Notes under the pieces: model-generated
Database searches by the model: none
Told to the model about the DNA's origin: nothing
Seen by the model: only the letters and a program-made list of their open reading frames with translations
NCBI GenBank assembly: GCA_017644045.1
Contig: JAEPMI010000011.1
Location: 306,763 to 370,762, forward strand
Reading direction: 5' to 3'
From: Deltaproteobacteria bacterium
GTDB lineage: Bacteria > Myxococcota_A > Polyangia > Polyangiales > Houyiibacteriaceae
Length of the DNA: 64,000 nucleotides
Part shown: one piece after another, positions 32,123 through 41,609 of the stretch
Layout: each line of letters starts with the position of its first letter
Numbering within the stretch: position 1 is the first letter of the stretch
Made by a program: the position numbers and the translations under genes

Positions 32123-33370
32123 ATGCGCGCTTCGACTTCCTTGCTGACGCTCTCCCTGTGCCTCGGCCTCACCGCGTGTGGTGATGACGACACGGACACC
32201 ACGACCGACGCCGCGGTGCCGACGGACGCCGCCACCGACATGGGCCCGGCCTGCGAGCCGACCGGGATGATCCCCACCTCGCGCGGCGAGCACGGCGCGG
32301 TCCTCGACGCGGAGCGCAACCGGATCCTCGTCTACGGCGGCAACCTCGCGTTCCCGATCGAGTGTCGGCCGATGACCGACATCACCGACGAGATCTGGGC
32401 CTTCGACCTCGCCTGCCAGACGTGGACCCAGCTCACCGCCACCGGCGGCCCCGGGCTGCGCGCGCGCCACGGCATGGTCACCTCGGCGGACGGCGCCAGC
32501 GCCTACCTCTTCGGCGGTCGGGTCACGGCCGGCGGCGGCAACTACACGAACTTCGCCGACGTCTGGCAGCTCGACTTCGCGACCCTCACCTGGACCGAGA
32601 TCGCCACCACCGGCACCGGGCCCGATCCCCGCAGCCATGCGGCCGTCGCTCACGATGCCGCGCGCAACCGGCTCGTCATCTTCGGCGGCAACACCTCGAC
32701 CAGTGGTCTGAGCATCGTCGGGACCGACGACACCTGGGCCCTCGATCTGACCTCGGGCGCGTGGACCCGCATCGCGGAGGCCTCGGCGCCGCCTCCCCGC
32801 TATGCCCACGCCTTCGCCCACCACGGCGATCGCTTCTTCGTCTTCGGTGGCAGCCCGGACTTCGACGGCCCCTTCGGCAACGACGCCTGGTCCCTCGATC
32901 TGACCACCGACACCTGGACCCAGGTCGCCTTCGGCGGGCCCGACGCGCCGATCGGCCGCTTCGGCTCCGGCCTCTTCGCGACCGACACCCAGCTCATCAT
33001 GGTCGCCGGGCACGACAGCGCCGCGCTCGGCAACGTCAACGACATCTGGACCGTGGACCTCGCCACCAGCACCTGGACCGAGGTGGTCCGCGGCGACGAG
33101 CTGAACAACTCCGATGTCGGGTTCTGCATGTTCCCGGCCGACTTCACCACGCCGGACACCGAGGCCCCGGAGCGTCGGCACTACTTCGGCACCGTCCAGG
33201 GGGCGGGCGCTGGCTACGTGGTCATGGGCAAGACCGACTGCGGCAATGCCAACGACGTGTGGCGAATCGACCTGGCGAGCCCCTCGTGGGAGCTCTTCGG
33301 TCAGGCATCGACCAGCGGAGAGGCCTGCAACCGCTCCGGCGCGACGGCCTGCACCGAGCTCTGCTTCTGA
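32123..33370 (+). CDS. Kelch-repeat lipoprotein
   Basis: A 415-residue lipoprotein: signal ending LGLTACGDDD, an Asp/Thr linker, then about six kelch-type repeats. Examples are RILVYGGNLA...IWAFDLACQTWTQL, AYLFGGRV...VWQLDFATLTWTEI, LVIFGGNT...TWALDLTSGAWTRI and FFVFGGSP...AWSLDLTTDTWTQV. This predicts a galactose-oxidase-like beta-propeller on the outer membrane. No oxidase active-site residues are apparent. TATGGA lies six bases before the ATG. Confidence 0.87.
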   Translation: MRASTSLLTLSLCLGLTACGDDDTDTTTDAAVPTDAATDMGPACEPTGMIPTSRGEHGAVLDAERNRILVYGGNLAFPIECRPMTDITDEIWAFDLACQTWTQLTATGGPGLRARHGMVTSADGASAYLFGGRVTAGGGNYTNFADVWQLDFATLTWTEIATTGTGPDPRSHAAVAHDAARNRLVIFGGNTSTSGLSIVGTDDTWALDLTSGAWTRIAEASAPPPRYAHAFAHHGDRFFVFGGSPDFDGPFGNDAWSLDLTTDTWTQVAFGGPDAPIGRFGSGLFATDTQLIMVAGHDSAALGNVNDIWTVDLATSTWTEVVRGDELNNSDVGFCMFPADFTTPDTEAPERRHYFGTVQGAGAGYVVMGKTDCGNANDVWRIDLASPSWELFGQASTSGEACNRSGATACTELCF

Positions 33371-33373
33371 AGC

Positions 33374-33418
33374 GTCCGAAAATCGGACATTGACGGAACT
33401 TTCCGTTGGCAAGAGATT
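33374..33418 (+). promoter_or_regulatory. Hairpin GTCCGA-AAA-TCGGAC followed by a promoter-like sequence
   Basis: Directly after the kelch gene stop is a perfect 6-base-arm repeat (33374-33388). Next are TTGACG (33390-33395) and GAGATT 17 bases later (33413-33418), a plausible -35/-10 pair for the next gene. The repeat may end the kelch transcript or act as an operator at this promoter. Confidence 0.4.
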
Positions 33419-33453
33419 GGGGGCATTCAGCCCAACTGCCCCTGGGGGCCAAC

Positions 33454-34518
33454 GTGACCGCTTCCGCCGCCACCCTCGACGAGCAGCTCGTGCAGCTCGT
33501 GCATGACGCTCGTTCCTTCGACATCCGTAGCTTCGAATCCACCAGCGCCGCCAACGCCATGGGTGGTCTCGCGCTGGGCGTGGAGCAGCTCGTCACCAAG
33601 GCGATCGCGCTCGCGGACCAGGTGCTGGACCACTACGAGGGCGACATCAGCGAGCCCGACGTGGACGATTTCCCCTTCGCCAAGCCCACGGCGGGCGCCA
33701 GCTCGAACGAGAGCATGACGTTCTACCAAGGCATCGATGAGCTGATGAGCAACCACGGGGAGGCGAGGGTGGCCGACATCGCCTTCCTCGCCTCCACGGA
33801 GCTGCACCAGAAGCTCGCGACCCTTCGTCGCCTTCATGAGGGGATGGTCGGATGGGAGGTCGTCGGCGAGTGTGGCAGCGCGCTGCGGCGGGTGGTCAAC
33901 TCGCTCACGGCCCTCGAGGTCGTGCTCTGCGAGGTGGAGGGGCTCGAGCCTCGGCTCACGTACGCGACCGAGCTCTCTCGCTCGCTCCAGGTGCGTCGGC
34001 AGTATCGCCTCCTGCGGCAGGCCATCGGTGACGAGCCGGCGGAACACGAGATCCGCCGGCGGCTGCGGCGCATCGGCACCCGCATCGCGATGCTCATCGG
34101 TCACGAGATCTATCCGAACCTGCGGGTTCACGACCGGAGTCAGATCCGCAAGCTGCAGGAGCGCATCCTCGACTGGCTGATGTGCGACGGCGAGACCGGA
34201 GCGTGCCTGCTCGAGGGGCAGAGGCTCTGGCAGGACTTCGATGGATTCGCCGGGCTGATTCACCAGGTCAGCCGTCGACAGGAGCTGGAGGAGCACGACA
34301 GCGTTCTGCTGACCCGCTTGATGAGTCGGCCGCAGGAGGCCCTCGCGGACGCGTTCCGCGAGGAGGGGGCGGCGCTCGAGGGCCTCGATGACGAGCTCGA
34401 CACCCTCATCGACCAGAGCGCGCCCGACCCCGCGGAGCTCCGGCGCGTGTTGGAGCGTGTCCTCGCGAGCTTCTCGCCCCGCTCGGGGTCGATGGAGTCC
34501 ACCCTGCCCGCGTGGTGA
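33454..34518 (+). CDS. Helical protein of unknown function
   Basis: A 354-residue acidic protein, almost entirely alpha-helical by residue pattern, without signal or membrane segment. Leu heptad-like runs occur in DEQLVQLVHDARSF and QVRRQYRLLRQAIG. No family is recognised. GTG 33454 is preferred because GGGGG precedes it by a suitable distance; an in-frame TTG at 33406 would add 16 residues. It is followed after 32 bases by the frameshifted cobalamin-binding gene. Confidence 0.65.
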   Translation: MTASAATLDEQLVQLVHDARSFDIRSFESTSAANAMGGLALGVEQLVTKAIALADQVLDHYEGDISEPDVDDFPFAKPTAGASSNESMTFYQGIDELMSNHGEARVADIAFLASTELHQKLATLRRLHEGMVGWEVVGECGSALRRVVNSLTALEVVLCEVEGLEPRLTYATELSRSLQVRRQYRLLRQAIGDEPAEHEIRRRLRRIGTRIAMLIGHEIYPNLRVHDRSQIRKLQERILDWLMCDGETGACLLEGQRLWQDFDGFAGLIHQVSRRQELEEHDSVLLTRLMSRPQEALADAFREEGAALEGLDDELDTLIDQSAPDPAELRRVLERVLASFSPRSGSMESTLPAW

Positions 34519-34538
34519 CCCCGGGCTGAGCCCCGCGC

Positions 34539-34544
34539 TAGAGT
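34539..34544 (+). promoter_or_regulatory. Candidate -10 element, leaderless start
   Basis: TAGAGT lies six bases upstream of the ATG at 34551, with no Shine-Dalgarno sequence. It fits the TANNNT-start arrangement repeated in this window. Confidence 0.45.
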
Positions 34545-34550
34545 CGCGCG

Positions 34551-35400
34551 ATGCGTATCGCGAGCTTGGTCCCCTCCGGCACGGACATCGTCGCCAGCCT
34601 CGGGTTGGGCGATCGGCTCGTCGGCATCTCTCACGAATGCGATCACCCCGCGGCCGCCGGCCTGCCCGTGCTCACCCGCAGCCGCGTCCCGAGCGCGCCC
34701 GATCGCGCCCCCGCGGAGGTCGGACGCGGCGGTGAGCGCCGCGATGGCCGATGGCGCGGCCCTCTACGTCACGGACCGAGAACGACTCGCCGAGCTCGCG
34801 CCGGACCTCGTGCTCACGCAGGATATCTGCGACGTCTGCGCGGTACGTGGCCGGGACGCACGAGACGCGCTTCCGGAGGGCGCCACGCTCGTCACCCTTT
34901 CGGCGACCTCGGTCGCCACGCTCGCCGACGACCTCCGGGCCGTCGGCCGAGCTGCTGGCATCGACCCCGAGCCGGCGATCGGTCGGTGGCGCGCGGCGGT
35001 CGACGCGGTCGAGCCGGCCGAGGGCCGACCACGGGTGCTCAGCCTCGAATGGAGCGACCCGCCCTTTCTCGGCGGGCACTGGGTCCCGGAGCTGGTGGAG
35101 CGCGCGGGGGGCGTGAACGTGCTCGCGGAAGCCGGGACCGCATCTCGGCGCGCGACGCCGGACGAGCTCGCCGAGGCAGCGATCGACGTGACGCTCTTCC
35201 TGCCGTGTGGCTACGACCTGGCCGCGGCGACGGAGGAAGCCCACTCCTTGCCCGAAGAGCTCGCGCCGCTCTGGGCCTGCGACGCGAACCGGCTCTTCTC
35301 CCGCTGCACGCCGGGTTCGCTGCTCGATGGCCTTCGGTCGATCGCCGCCATCCTCCGAGGGACTCCGGTCGATCCGGCGGACGCCCGGTTGGTTCGCTAG
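34551..35400 (+). pseudogene. Cobalamin-binding BtuF-like protein, frameshifted
   Basis: The reading frame starts [20 protein letters not shown]...ISHECDHP, typical of TroA-type cobalamin-binding proteins, then loses sense after about 57 codons. The continuation ([66 protein letters not shown]) is in the next frame to the stop at 35400. One extra G at about 34722-34723 (in GGTCGGACG) explains the shift; removing it restores about 282 codons. It may be a true inactivating mutation, a frameshifting site, or a sequence error. No signal peptide is seen, so a cytoplasmic relative is possible. Confidence 0.8.
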
Positions 35401-35462
35401 CAGGTCGCTCGCGAAATAGCCGGTCCGTCGACGGTGTGACCGGCGCCTTCCATGCTCGTGCC

Positions 35463-37139
35463 ATGGACGACGACGAGTGGGTGGGCGTGGCCGCGGGATT
35501 GGCGGTCGGCGAATCGAAGACGGTCAAGAAGGGGAAGCGGCAGCTCGCCGTCTTCCGGCTCGCGGAGGATCGCGCGTGTGTGATCGACAACCGCTGCCCA
35601 CACGAGGGCTATCCCCTCTCGGGCGGGGCGGTGAGTGGGCAAGACGGCGACGCGGTGCTGACCTGTGCCTGGCACAACTGGAAGTTCCGCCTCGCGGACG
35701 GGGCGTGCATCGTCGGCGGAGAGGGCGTTCGTCGATACGACACGCGCGTCCGTGGCGACGTCGTCGAGGCTCGGCTGGTGGATCCGCCCCGAGGCGAACG
35801 CCTCGCTGCGCTCCGGCGGACCCTCGTCGAGGCGATCGACGATCGGGATCCCGGCCAGTGCGCGCGAACGATCGAACGGATGCTGGCGCTCGATGAACCG
35901 GCGCTGGCCATCCTCGGGTGGATGAGTCGGATGGCCGCCCGGCGACTGGAGTGGGGCTTCCACCATGGTCTCGCTGCCAGCGCGGACCTCGCGGCGCTCC
36001 TCGAAGCGGGCACGCTCGAGCCGGGGGTGGTGCTCCTGCAGGCGCTCGACCTGCTCTTCGACGATCTCGAGCGCCGTCCAGAGCAGTCCTTCCCGAATCC
36101 AGCCGAGCCCGGCGAGGCGCTGCCACAGCTGATCGCCGCGGAGGCACTCGAACGGGCGGAGGCGAGCGTGCGCGCGGCCGACGACCGTGAGGCGCTGCTC
36201 GACGATCTCGCCACGGCGGCCAGCGACGGGTTCCTGGACTTCGGCCACAGCGTCATCTTCACGGCCAAGGCCGAAGAGCTGATGGAGCGCGTCGGCGAGG
36301 AGGCCGCGCACCCGATCCTCACCGTGCTCGCGCGGAGCCTGGTCTACGCGACGCGCGAGCACACCCTGCCGCCGATGCGTCGCTTCGTTCGCGAGGTCGG
36401 CGCTCGAGCGCCCCTCCGGCTCGGGGCCGGCGATGCGCGCTTCGATCCCGCGCCCTTCTTCGAGCGCGTCCTCGATGGGTCGCTCACCGAGGCGCTCGAC
36501 GCCGTGGACGAACCGATCCTCGCCGGCGTCGCGCCCGACCGCGTGGCGCTCGCCCTCGCGCTCGCGGCGGGGGAGCGGCTGCGCCGCTTCGACCCGCGGC
36601 ACGAGCCCGATCTCGCCGTGGCCGAGACCTGGCTCCACGTGACGCACGCGCTGACCTATGCCGAGGCCACCCGCGCGCTGCTCCTTCGACGCCCGAGCGA
36701 GGCTTTGCTGCGCTGTCTGAGGATCGGCGCCCGCTTCGTGCAGCACCTGGCGCCGCTCGATGGTCCGGCTGCGGATGACGGCGACGCGCTGGGCTCCCTC
36801 GTGGAGGCGATGGACGCTCGGGACGAAGGCCGCGCCATGGCGTTGGCTCGCACTCGGCCGCTCGCCGAGCTGAGCCCCGAGCTCCACCGGGACGTCGTCT
36901 CCGATCGCCTCACGCGACCGATCTTCGTGGCGCACCACGTGAAGGCCGTCGTCGCCGCGCTCCGGGTCTCCGCGGCGGCCGAGGCGGACCGGGACCTGAG
37001 CCCCCACGCGCGGCTGGCGCTCGAGGGCACCGTCCGGTGGCTCTGCCACCCCACGCGGGAGCGTCGGCTCGGCCGCAACGCGCACGTCGCCCGTCGCTTC
37101 GTCCGGGAAGGAAGGCGTCCACGGGAGCTCGCCCAGTAA
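35463..37139 (+). CDS. Rieske [2Fe-2S] domain fused to a long helical domain
   Basis: A 558-residue protein. Residues 1-105 form a Rieske domain with cluster ligands CPH (near 45) and CAWH (near 68) in CPHEGYPLS and [10 protein letters not shown]. The remaining about 450 residues are alpha-helical, with conserved-looking segments [35 protein letters not shown] and [15 protein letters not shown] that carry several His. No mononuclear-iron oxygenase domain follows, so it is not a standard Rieske oxygenase. The His-rich helical part may be an oxidase domain fed by the cluster; that is inference. It is 62 bases after the frameshifted gene. Confidence 0.75.
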   Translation: MDDDEWVGVAAGLAVGESKTVKKGKRQLAVFRLAEDRACVIDNRCPHEGYPLSGGAVSGQDGDAVLTCAWHNWKFRLADGACIVGGEGVRRYDTRVRGDVVEARLVDPPRGERLAALRRTLVEAIDDRDPGQCARTIERMLALDEPALAILGWMSRMAARRLEWGFHHGLAASADLAALLEAGTLEPGVVLLQALDLLFDDLERRPEQSFPNPAEPGEALPQLIAAEALERAEASVRAADDREALLDDLATAASDGFLDFGHSVIFTAKAEELMERVGEEAAHPILTVLARSLVYATREHTLPPMRRFVREVGARAPLRLGAGDARFDPAPFFERVLDGSLTEALDAVDEPILAGVAPDRVALALALAAGERLRRFDPRHEPDLAVAETWLHVTHALTYAEATRALLLRRPSEALLRCLRIGARFVQHLAPLDGPAADDGDALGSLVEAMDARDEGRAMALARTRPLAELSPELHRDVVSDRLTRPIFVAHHVKAVVAALRVSAAAEADRDLSPHARLALEGTVRWLCHPTRERRLGRNAHVARRFVREGRRPRELAQ

Positions 37140-37170
37140 CGGGGGACGTGCTGGCACCGTCAGCGGGGGG

Positions 37171-37176
37171 TAGGTT
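37171..37176 (+). promoter_or_regulatory. Candidate -10 element, leaderless start
   Basis: TAGGTT lies seven bases before the GTG start of the DsbD-like gene. No Shine-Dalgarno sequence lies between. Confidence 0.4.
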
Positions 37177-37183
37177 GCCCACC

Positions 37184-39313
37184 GTGCGTGCCCTCTCCCT
37201 GCTCTCGATCCTCCTCTGTGCCGCGAGCGCGTCCGCGGACGATCGTTGGCGGGCCACCGCAGCGGAGGAAGCGGGCGATCCTCGAGTGGAGCTCGAGCTC
37301 CTCGCCGACCGCTCGTCGGTGGCGCCCGGTGAGCGCTTTCGGGTCGGCGTCCGCTTCGTGCTCGACCCGCACTGGCACGTCTACTTCCGAAACCCGGGGG
37401 AGGCGGCGATCGGCACGGAGGTCCTCTACGAGGCCGAGGGTGGGGAGGTCGGCGAGCTCCGTTGGCCGACCCCCGCGCGATTGCTCGACCCCTCGGGGAC
37501 GATCACGACCTTCGGCTACGAGGAGGCGGTGCTGCTCGGCGCGGCGGTGGCGGCGACGGGCGAGGGCGAGGTCACCGTTCGTGCCTCCGCGGACTTCCTC
37601 GTCTGCAAGATCGACTGCATCCCCGGCCGGGTCGACCTCGAGCGGACGATCCCGGTGGGCGAGTCGGTGCCGAGCGAGGCGCTCGCGACCTTCGACGAGA
37701 CCTGGAGCCGGCTGCCGCGAGCCGTCGGTGATACCGATTTCGAGGTGGCGTACGCCGAGCCGCCGGAGCCGATCGGCCCGAGCGCGAGCGCCGAGCTGAC
37801 GATCGACGTGAGCGGTGGCGCGCTCTCGGCCCCGACCGACCCGCGCGCTGCCTTCTTCCCGGACCGCGTTCGCGGCGTGACGCTCGAGGTCTCCGAGGTT
37901 CGGAGCCGCGACGACGGCGCGACCCTCGTCCTGAGCGTGACCACCGGACCCGACGAGCAGCCCGACCAGCGCCTGTGCGGGATCGTGAACCTGGTCGGCG
38001 ACGAGGGGCCGGTGACCCTCGAGATCGACCTCCCGCTGCCGCGGGGACCGGAGACCGCCGTGGTGGCATCGGTCGCTGCGGCGCCATCCACGCCCCCGAG
38101 CTTCGCGTGGATCCTGCTGCTGGCCTTCGTCGGCGGCTTGATCCTGAACGCGATGCCCTGCGTGCTCCCGGTGCTCGCCATCAAGGTGGTCGCGCTCGGG
38201 CAGCTCGCGCACCAGGAAGGCCGCGCCCGCTGGCAGCACGTGGCGGCGTACACCGCGGGCATCGTGCTCTCGATGCTGGCGCTGGCCGGTGTGGTCCTCG
38301 GGCTGCGCGCGGCCGGGACGGAAGTCGGCTGGGGCTTCCAGCTCCAAGATCCGATCTTCGCCACCGTGCTCGCGGGAGCGCTCGTGGTCTTCGCGATGGG
38401 GCTCTTCGGCGTCTACGCGCTCGGGGTCGACGCGGGCTCGCTCGGTGAGCGGGTCGACCGCGCGCACGGTCTGCGGCGCTCGGTCGGGGAGGGTGTGCTC
38501 GCGGTGGTGCTCGCGACACCGTGCTCCGCGCCCTTTCTCGGGACCGCGGTCGGGTTCGCCTTCGCCGGGAGCGCGGCGACCATTCTCGGTGTCTTCCTGG
38601 CGATCGGGCTCGGCCTGGCGCTTCCCTTCGCGCTGGTCGCGCTGGTGCCTGGAGCCCGCCGGCTCGTGCCGCGCCCGGGCGGGTGGATGGAGGTCCTGCA
38701 GCGCGCGCTCGGGTTCCTGCTCCTCGCGACCGCGGTCTGGCTGCTGTGGTTGGTCGGCCAACTCAGCGGCACGGACGGGATGGCCCAGGCGCTCGCCTTC
38801 CTGGTCGCGCTCGCGGCAGCGGTGTGGATGGTCGCGCGCGCGCAGCGCCGGCTGGTCGGCGTGGCGCTCGCGGCGGCGCTGCTCGTGCCGGCGGGGCTGT
38901 GGGCGTTCCCGCTGCCCGAACCCGAGCCGGCCGCAACGTCGGCGGACGACGCCTGGAGCCCGGAGGCGGTGGAGGCGACCCTCGCCGACGGGCAGCCGGT
39001 GTTCGTCGACTTCACCGCGGATTGGTGCATCACCTGTCGCGCGAACGAGCGGCTGGTGCTCCAGAGCGATGCCGTGCGGCAGGCCTTCGAAGAGACCGGC
39101 GCGCGGTTGCTCGTCGCGGATTGGACCCGCCGGGACGAGACCATTCGCCAGGTGCTCGCCGAGCACGGCAAGGCGGGGGTGCCCCTCTACCTGGTCTACC
39201 GCCCGGGCGAAACGGCCCCAGAAGTGTTGCCAGAGCTGCTGACCGAGGCGATCGTCACCGACGCGCTGCGTCGGGCGAGCGCCCGAACGAACGAACACGG
39301 AGAAGAGAGCTGA
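37184..39313 (+). CDS. DsbD/ScsB-like thiol:disulfide interchange protein
   Basis: A 709-residue inner-membrane protein that carries reducing power from the cytoplasm to the periplasm. It has a signal peptide (ending ASASADD), an N-terminal DsbD-alpha-like domain with FLVCKIDCIPG, an eight-helix membrane domain with the Cys pair NAMPCVLPV and ATPCSAPF, and a C-terminal thioredoxin domain with DWCITCRAN (Cys near 613). This order matches DsbD/ScsB. The GTG start gives a clean signal. It overlaps the next gene by one base (TGATG), a redoxin lipoprotein that is its likely client or partner. Confidence 0.92.
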   Translation: MRALSLLSILLCAASASADDRWRATAAEEAGDPRVELELLADRSSVAPGERFRVGVRFVLDPHWHVYFRNPGEAAIGTEVLYEAEGGEVGELRWPTPARLLDPSGTITTFGYEEAVLLGAAVAATGEGEVTVRASADFLVCKIDCIPGRVDLERTIPVGESVPSEALATFDETWSRLPRAVGDTDFEVAYAEPPEPIGPSASAELTIDVSGGALSAPTDPRAAFFPDRVRGVTLEVSEVRSRDDGATLVLSVTTGPDEQPDQRLCGIVNLVGDEGPVTLEIDLPLPRGPETAVVASVAAAPSTPPSFAWILLLAFVGGLILNAMPCVLPVLAIKVVALGQLAHQEGRARWQHVAAYTAGIVLSMLALAGVVLGLRAAGTEVGWGFQLQDPIFATVLAGALVVFAMGLFGVYALGVDAGSLGERVDRAHGLRRSVGEGVLAVVLATPCSAPFLGTAVGFAFAGSAATILGVFLAIGLGLALPFALVALVPGARRLVPRPGGWMEVLQRALGFLLLATAVWLLWLVGQLSGTDGMAQALAFLVALAAAVWMVARAQRRLVGVALAAALLVPAGLWAFPLPEPEPAATSADDAWSPEAVEATLADGQPVFVDFTADWCITCRANERLVLQSDAVRQAFEETGARLLVADWTRRDETIRQVLAEHGKAGVPLYLVYRPGETAPEVLPELLTEAIVTDALRRASARTNEHGEES

Positions 39314-40014
39314 TGCGTACGACGACCCTGATTCCCGCGCTGCTGTTGGCGCTGACCGGCTTCGCCTGCGACGAGGGCGAGCCGGAGGCCGAGACCGCGT
39401 CCACCGAGAGCGCCGCGACCGAGACGCCGGAGGCCGAAACACCCGAAGCGGAAGAGCCCGAGACGGAGGAGCCCGCGGCCGAAGCGCCGGCGACTGCCAC
39501 GGTCGGTCAGCCCGCGCCGGACTTCACCCTCACCGACCAGGCTGGGGTGGAGCACACCCTCGCGGACCTGCGCGGCAAGATCGTGGTCCTCGAGTGGATC
39601 AACCCGCAGTGCCCCTTCGTGCAGCGGCACTACACCGCCGGCACGATGACCGGCCTCGACGGCGAGTTCCCGGACGACGAGGTCACCTGGCTCGCGATCG
39701 ACAGCTCGCACTTCGTGGAGGCCGCGGACGCCGAAGCGTGGCGGCAGGAGCACGAGATCGCCTACCCGATCCTCCTCGACAACTCCGGTGAGGTCGGCCA
39801 CGCGTACGACGCGACGACGACGCCGAACATGTTCGTCATCGACGCCGAGGGCGTGCTCCGCTACTCGGGGGCCATCGACGACGACCCGCGCGGTCGCAAC
39901 GAGTCGCCGACGAACTACGTGAACCAGGCGGTGCAGGCGCTCCGCAACGGCACGCCGATCGAGACCGCGCAGACCGAGCCCTACGGTTGCTCGGTCAAGT
40001 ACGAGAACAGCTGA
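39313..40014 (+). CDS. Redoxin/AhpC-TSA-family lipoprotein
   Basis: A 233-residue protein with lipobox (LALTGFAC), a long Glu/Thr/Ala linker and a thioredoxin-fold domain from about residue 65. It contains GQPAPDFTLTDQAGVEHTL, EWINPQCPFVQRHY with a single peroxidatic-type Cys, TTTPNMFVIDAEG with cis-Pro, and a late Cys (YGCSVKY). Members of this family are predicted periplasmic thiol peroxidases or reductases. Coupling to the DsbD-like gene supports electron supply from it. Confidence 0.85.
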   Translation: MRTTTLIPALLLALTGFACDEGEPEAETASTESAATETPEAETPEAEEPETEEPAAEAPATATVGQPAPDFTLTDQAGVEHTLADLRGKIVVLEWINPQCPFVQRHYTAGTMTGLDGEFPDDEVTWLAIDSSHFVEAADAEAWRQEHEIAYPILLDNSGEVGHAYDATTTPNMFVIDAEGVLRYSGAIDDDPRGRNESPTNYVNQAVQALRNGTPIETAQTEPYGCSVKYENS

Positions 40015-40033
40015 GCCGGTCGGGGGCGCGCGC

Positions 40034-41563
40034 TCAGGGGCGCGCGCTCTTGCGCTCCGCCGCCGGCATGGGCCTCGCGCCCGGCCGGGGGGCGCGCGCC
40101 AGCTCGAGCGCGCTGTCGCGCAGCGGCGCGTGCTCGAGCCACGCGCGGTCGAGCGCGTAGTTCTGGTAGAGCTTCCACGGCGCTCGATCGCCCTGTCGCG
40201 GGAGGATGTCCCGCGCGCGATTGATGTACCCGGAGTCGAGCGGGAGCGCGCTCTCCTCGCCGAGGTCGGCCGGCACCCGTGGGGTCGCGTGGGTGTAGCC
40301 GTGTGCGTCCAGGTGGTTGATGAGCCGGCAGAAGTACGCGCAGCAGAGGTCGCACTTCAAGGTCCACGAGGCGTTGGTGTAGCCGATGGCGAACCCGAAG
40401 TTCGGGACGTCGCTCAGCATGGTGCCCTTGTACATGGTGACGTCCGACGGCTTCACCGAGCGCCCGTCGATGTCGAAGGCCATGCCGCCCATCATCTTCA
40501 GCTTCAGCCCGGTGGCGGTGACGATCATGTCCGCTTCGAGCTCGGCGCCGGACTCGAGACGGATCCCCTTCTTCGTGAAGCGCTCGATGTGGTCGGTGAC
40601 CACCGAGGCCTTCCCCGCCTTGATCGCCTCGAACAAGTCCGAGTCGGGCACGAAGCAGAGGCGCTGGTCCCACGGGTCGTAGGTCGGCGTGAAGTGCGGA
40701 TCGAGGTCGGTGGCACCGTCCAGCGCGGCCTCGACGTTCTTCAGGATCCACTTGCGCGCGCGTTCCGGAAAGCGGCGTGCCCACTTGTAGAAGCCGATGG
40801 CGAAGAAGATGTTCTTCCAGCGGATGGCCGGGTCCGCGAAGCGACCCGGCAGCCGCCGCCGGAGGAGCGCTGCGATGGGGTCGTCGCCCGGGATGGAGAG
40901 CACGTAGGTCGGCGAGCGCTGGAGCATGGTCACGTGCGCGGCCTGGTCGGTCATCGCGGGCACCAGCGTGACCGCGGTCGCCCCAGAGCCGATGACGATG
41001 ACCTTCTTGCCGGCGTAGTGGACGTCGTCGCCCCAGAACTGTGGGTGGACGATCTCTCCCTCGAAGTCCTCGCGGCCCTCGAACTCGGGCGTGTAGCCCT
41101 GGTCGTAATCGTAGTAGCCGGAGCACAGGAAGAGGAAGCGGGAGCGCACCTCGGTGACCGTGTCGGTGGCCGTGTTCCGAACGCTCACGGTCCAGGTGGC
41201 GGTCTCGCTCGACCAGCGCGCGGCCTCGACCTTCTGCTGGTAGTGGATGTGCTCGTCGATGCCGAACTCGGCGGCGGTCTCCTCGATGTACTTCAGGATC
41301 GAGGGCCCATCCGCGAGCGCGACCGAGTCGGTCCACGGCCGGAAGCCGTAGCCGAGCGTGTGCATGTCCGAGTCGGAGCGCACGCCCGGGTAGCGGAAGA
41401 GGTCCCAGGTGCCGCCCATGCGGTCGCGCATCTCGAGGATCGCGTAGGACTTGTTCGGACACTTGTCCTGGAGGTGGTAGCCGGCGGCGATGCCGCTCAG
41501 ACCGGCTCCGACGACGAGGACGTCGACGTCGGTGGGCGGCGCGTTTCGGGTGCTCGGGGCCAT
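40034..41563 (-). CDS. Flavin-containing monooxygenase (Baeyer-Villiger type)
   Basis: A 509-residue flavoenzyme. It has the FAD fingerprint VVGAGLSGIAAGYHL, GGTWDLFRYPG typical of this family, a BVMO-like fingerprint FEGEIVHPQFW, the NADPH fingerprint VIVIGSGATAVTL, and TATGLK. It oxidises carbonyl or soft-nucleophile substrates; the substrate is not known. ATG 41563 sits just before the FAD domain; the longer frame to 41683 overlaps the upstream helicase gene. The product ends in a basic Pro/Arg tail. A role in sterol or lipid oxidation is possible but has no direct support. Confidence 0.88.
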   Translation of the reverse strand: MAPSTRNAPPTDVDVLVVGAGLSGIAAGYHLQDKCPNKSYAILEMRDRMGGTWDLFRYPGVRSDSDMHTLGYGFRPWTDSVALADGPSILKYIEETAAEFGIDEHIHYQQKVEAARWSSETATWTVSVRNTATDTVTEVRSRFLFLCSGYYDYDQGYTPEFEGREDFEGEIVHPQFWGDDVHYAGKKVIVIGSGATAVTLVPAMTDQAAHVTMLQRSPTYVLSIPGDDPIAALLRRRLPGRFADPAIRWKNIFFAIGFYKWARRFPERARKWILKNVEAALDGATDLDPHFTPTYDPWDQRLCFVPDSDLFEAIKAGKASVVTDHIERFTKKGIRLESGAELEADMIVTATGLKLKMMGGMAFDIDGRSVKPSDVTMYKGTMLSDVPNFGFAIGYTNASWTLKCDLCCAYFCRLINHLDAHGYTHATPRVPADLGEESALPLDSGYINRARDILPRQGDRAPWKLYQNYALDRAWLEHAPLRDSALELARAPRPGARPMPAAERKSARP

Positions 41564-41609
41564 CGCTCGATTCTCGGCGCTCGGCCAGCCCTTTGTCGAG
41601 TCGGCCGGG

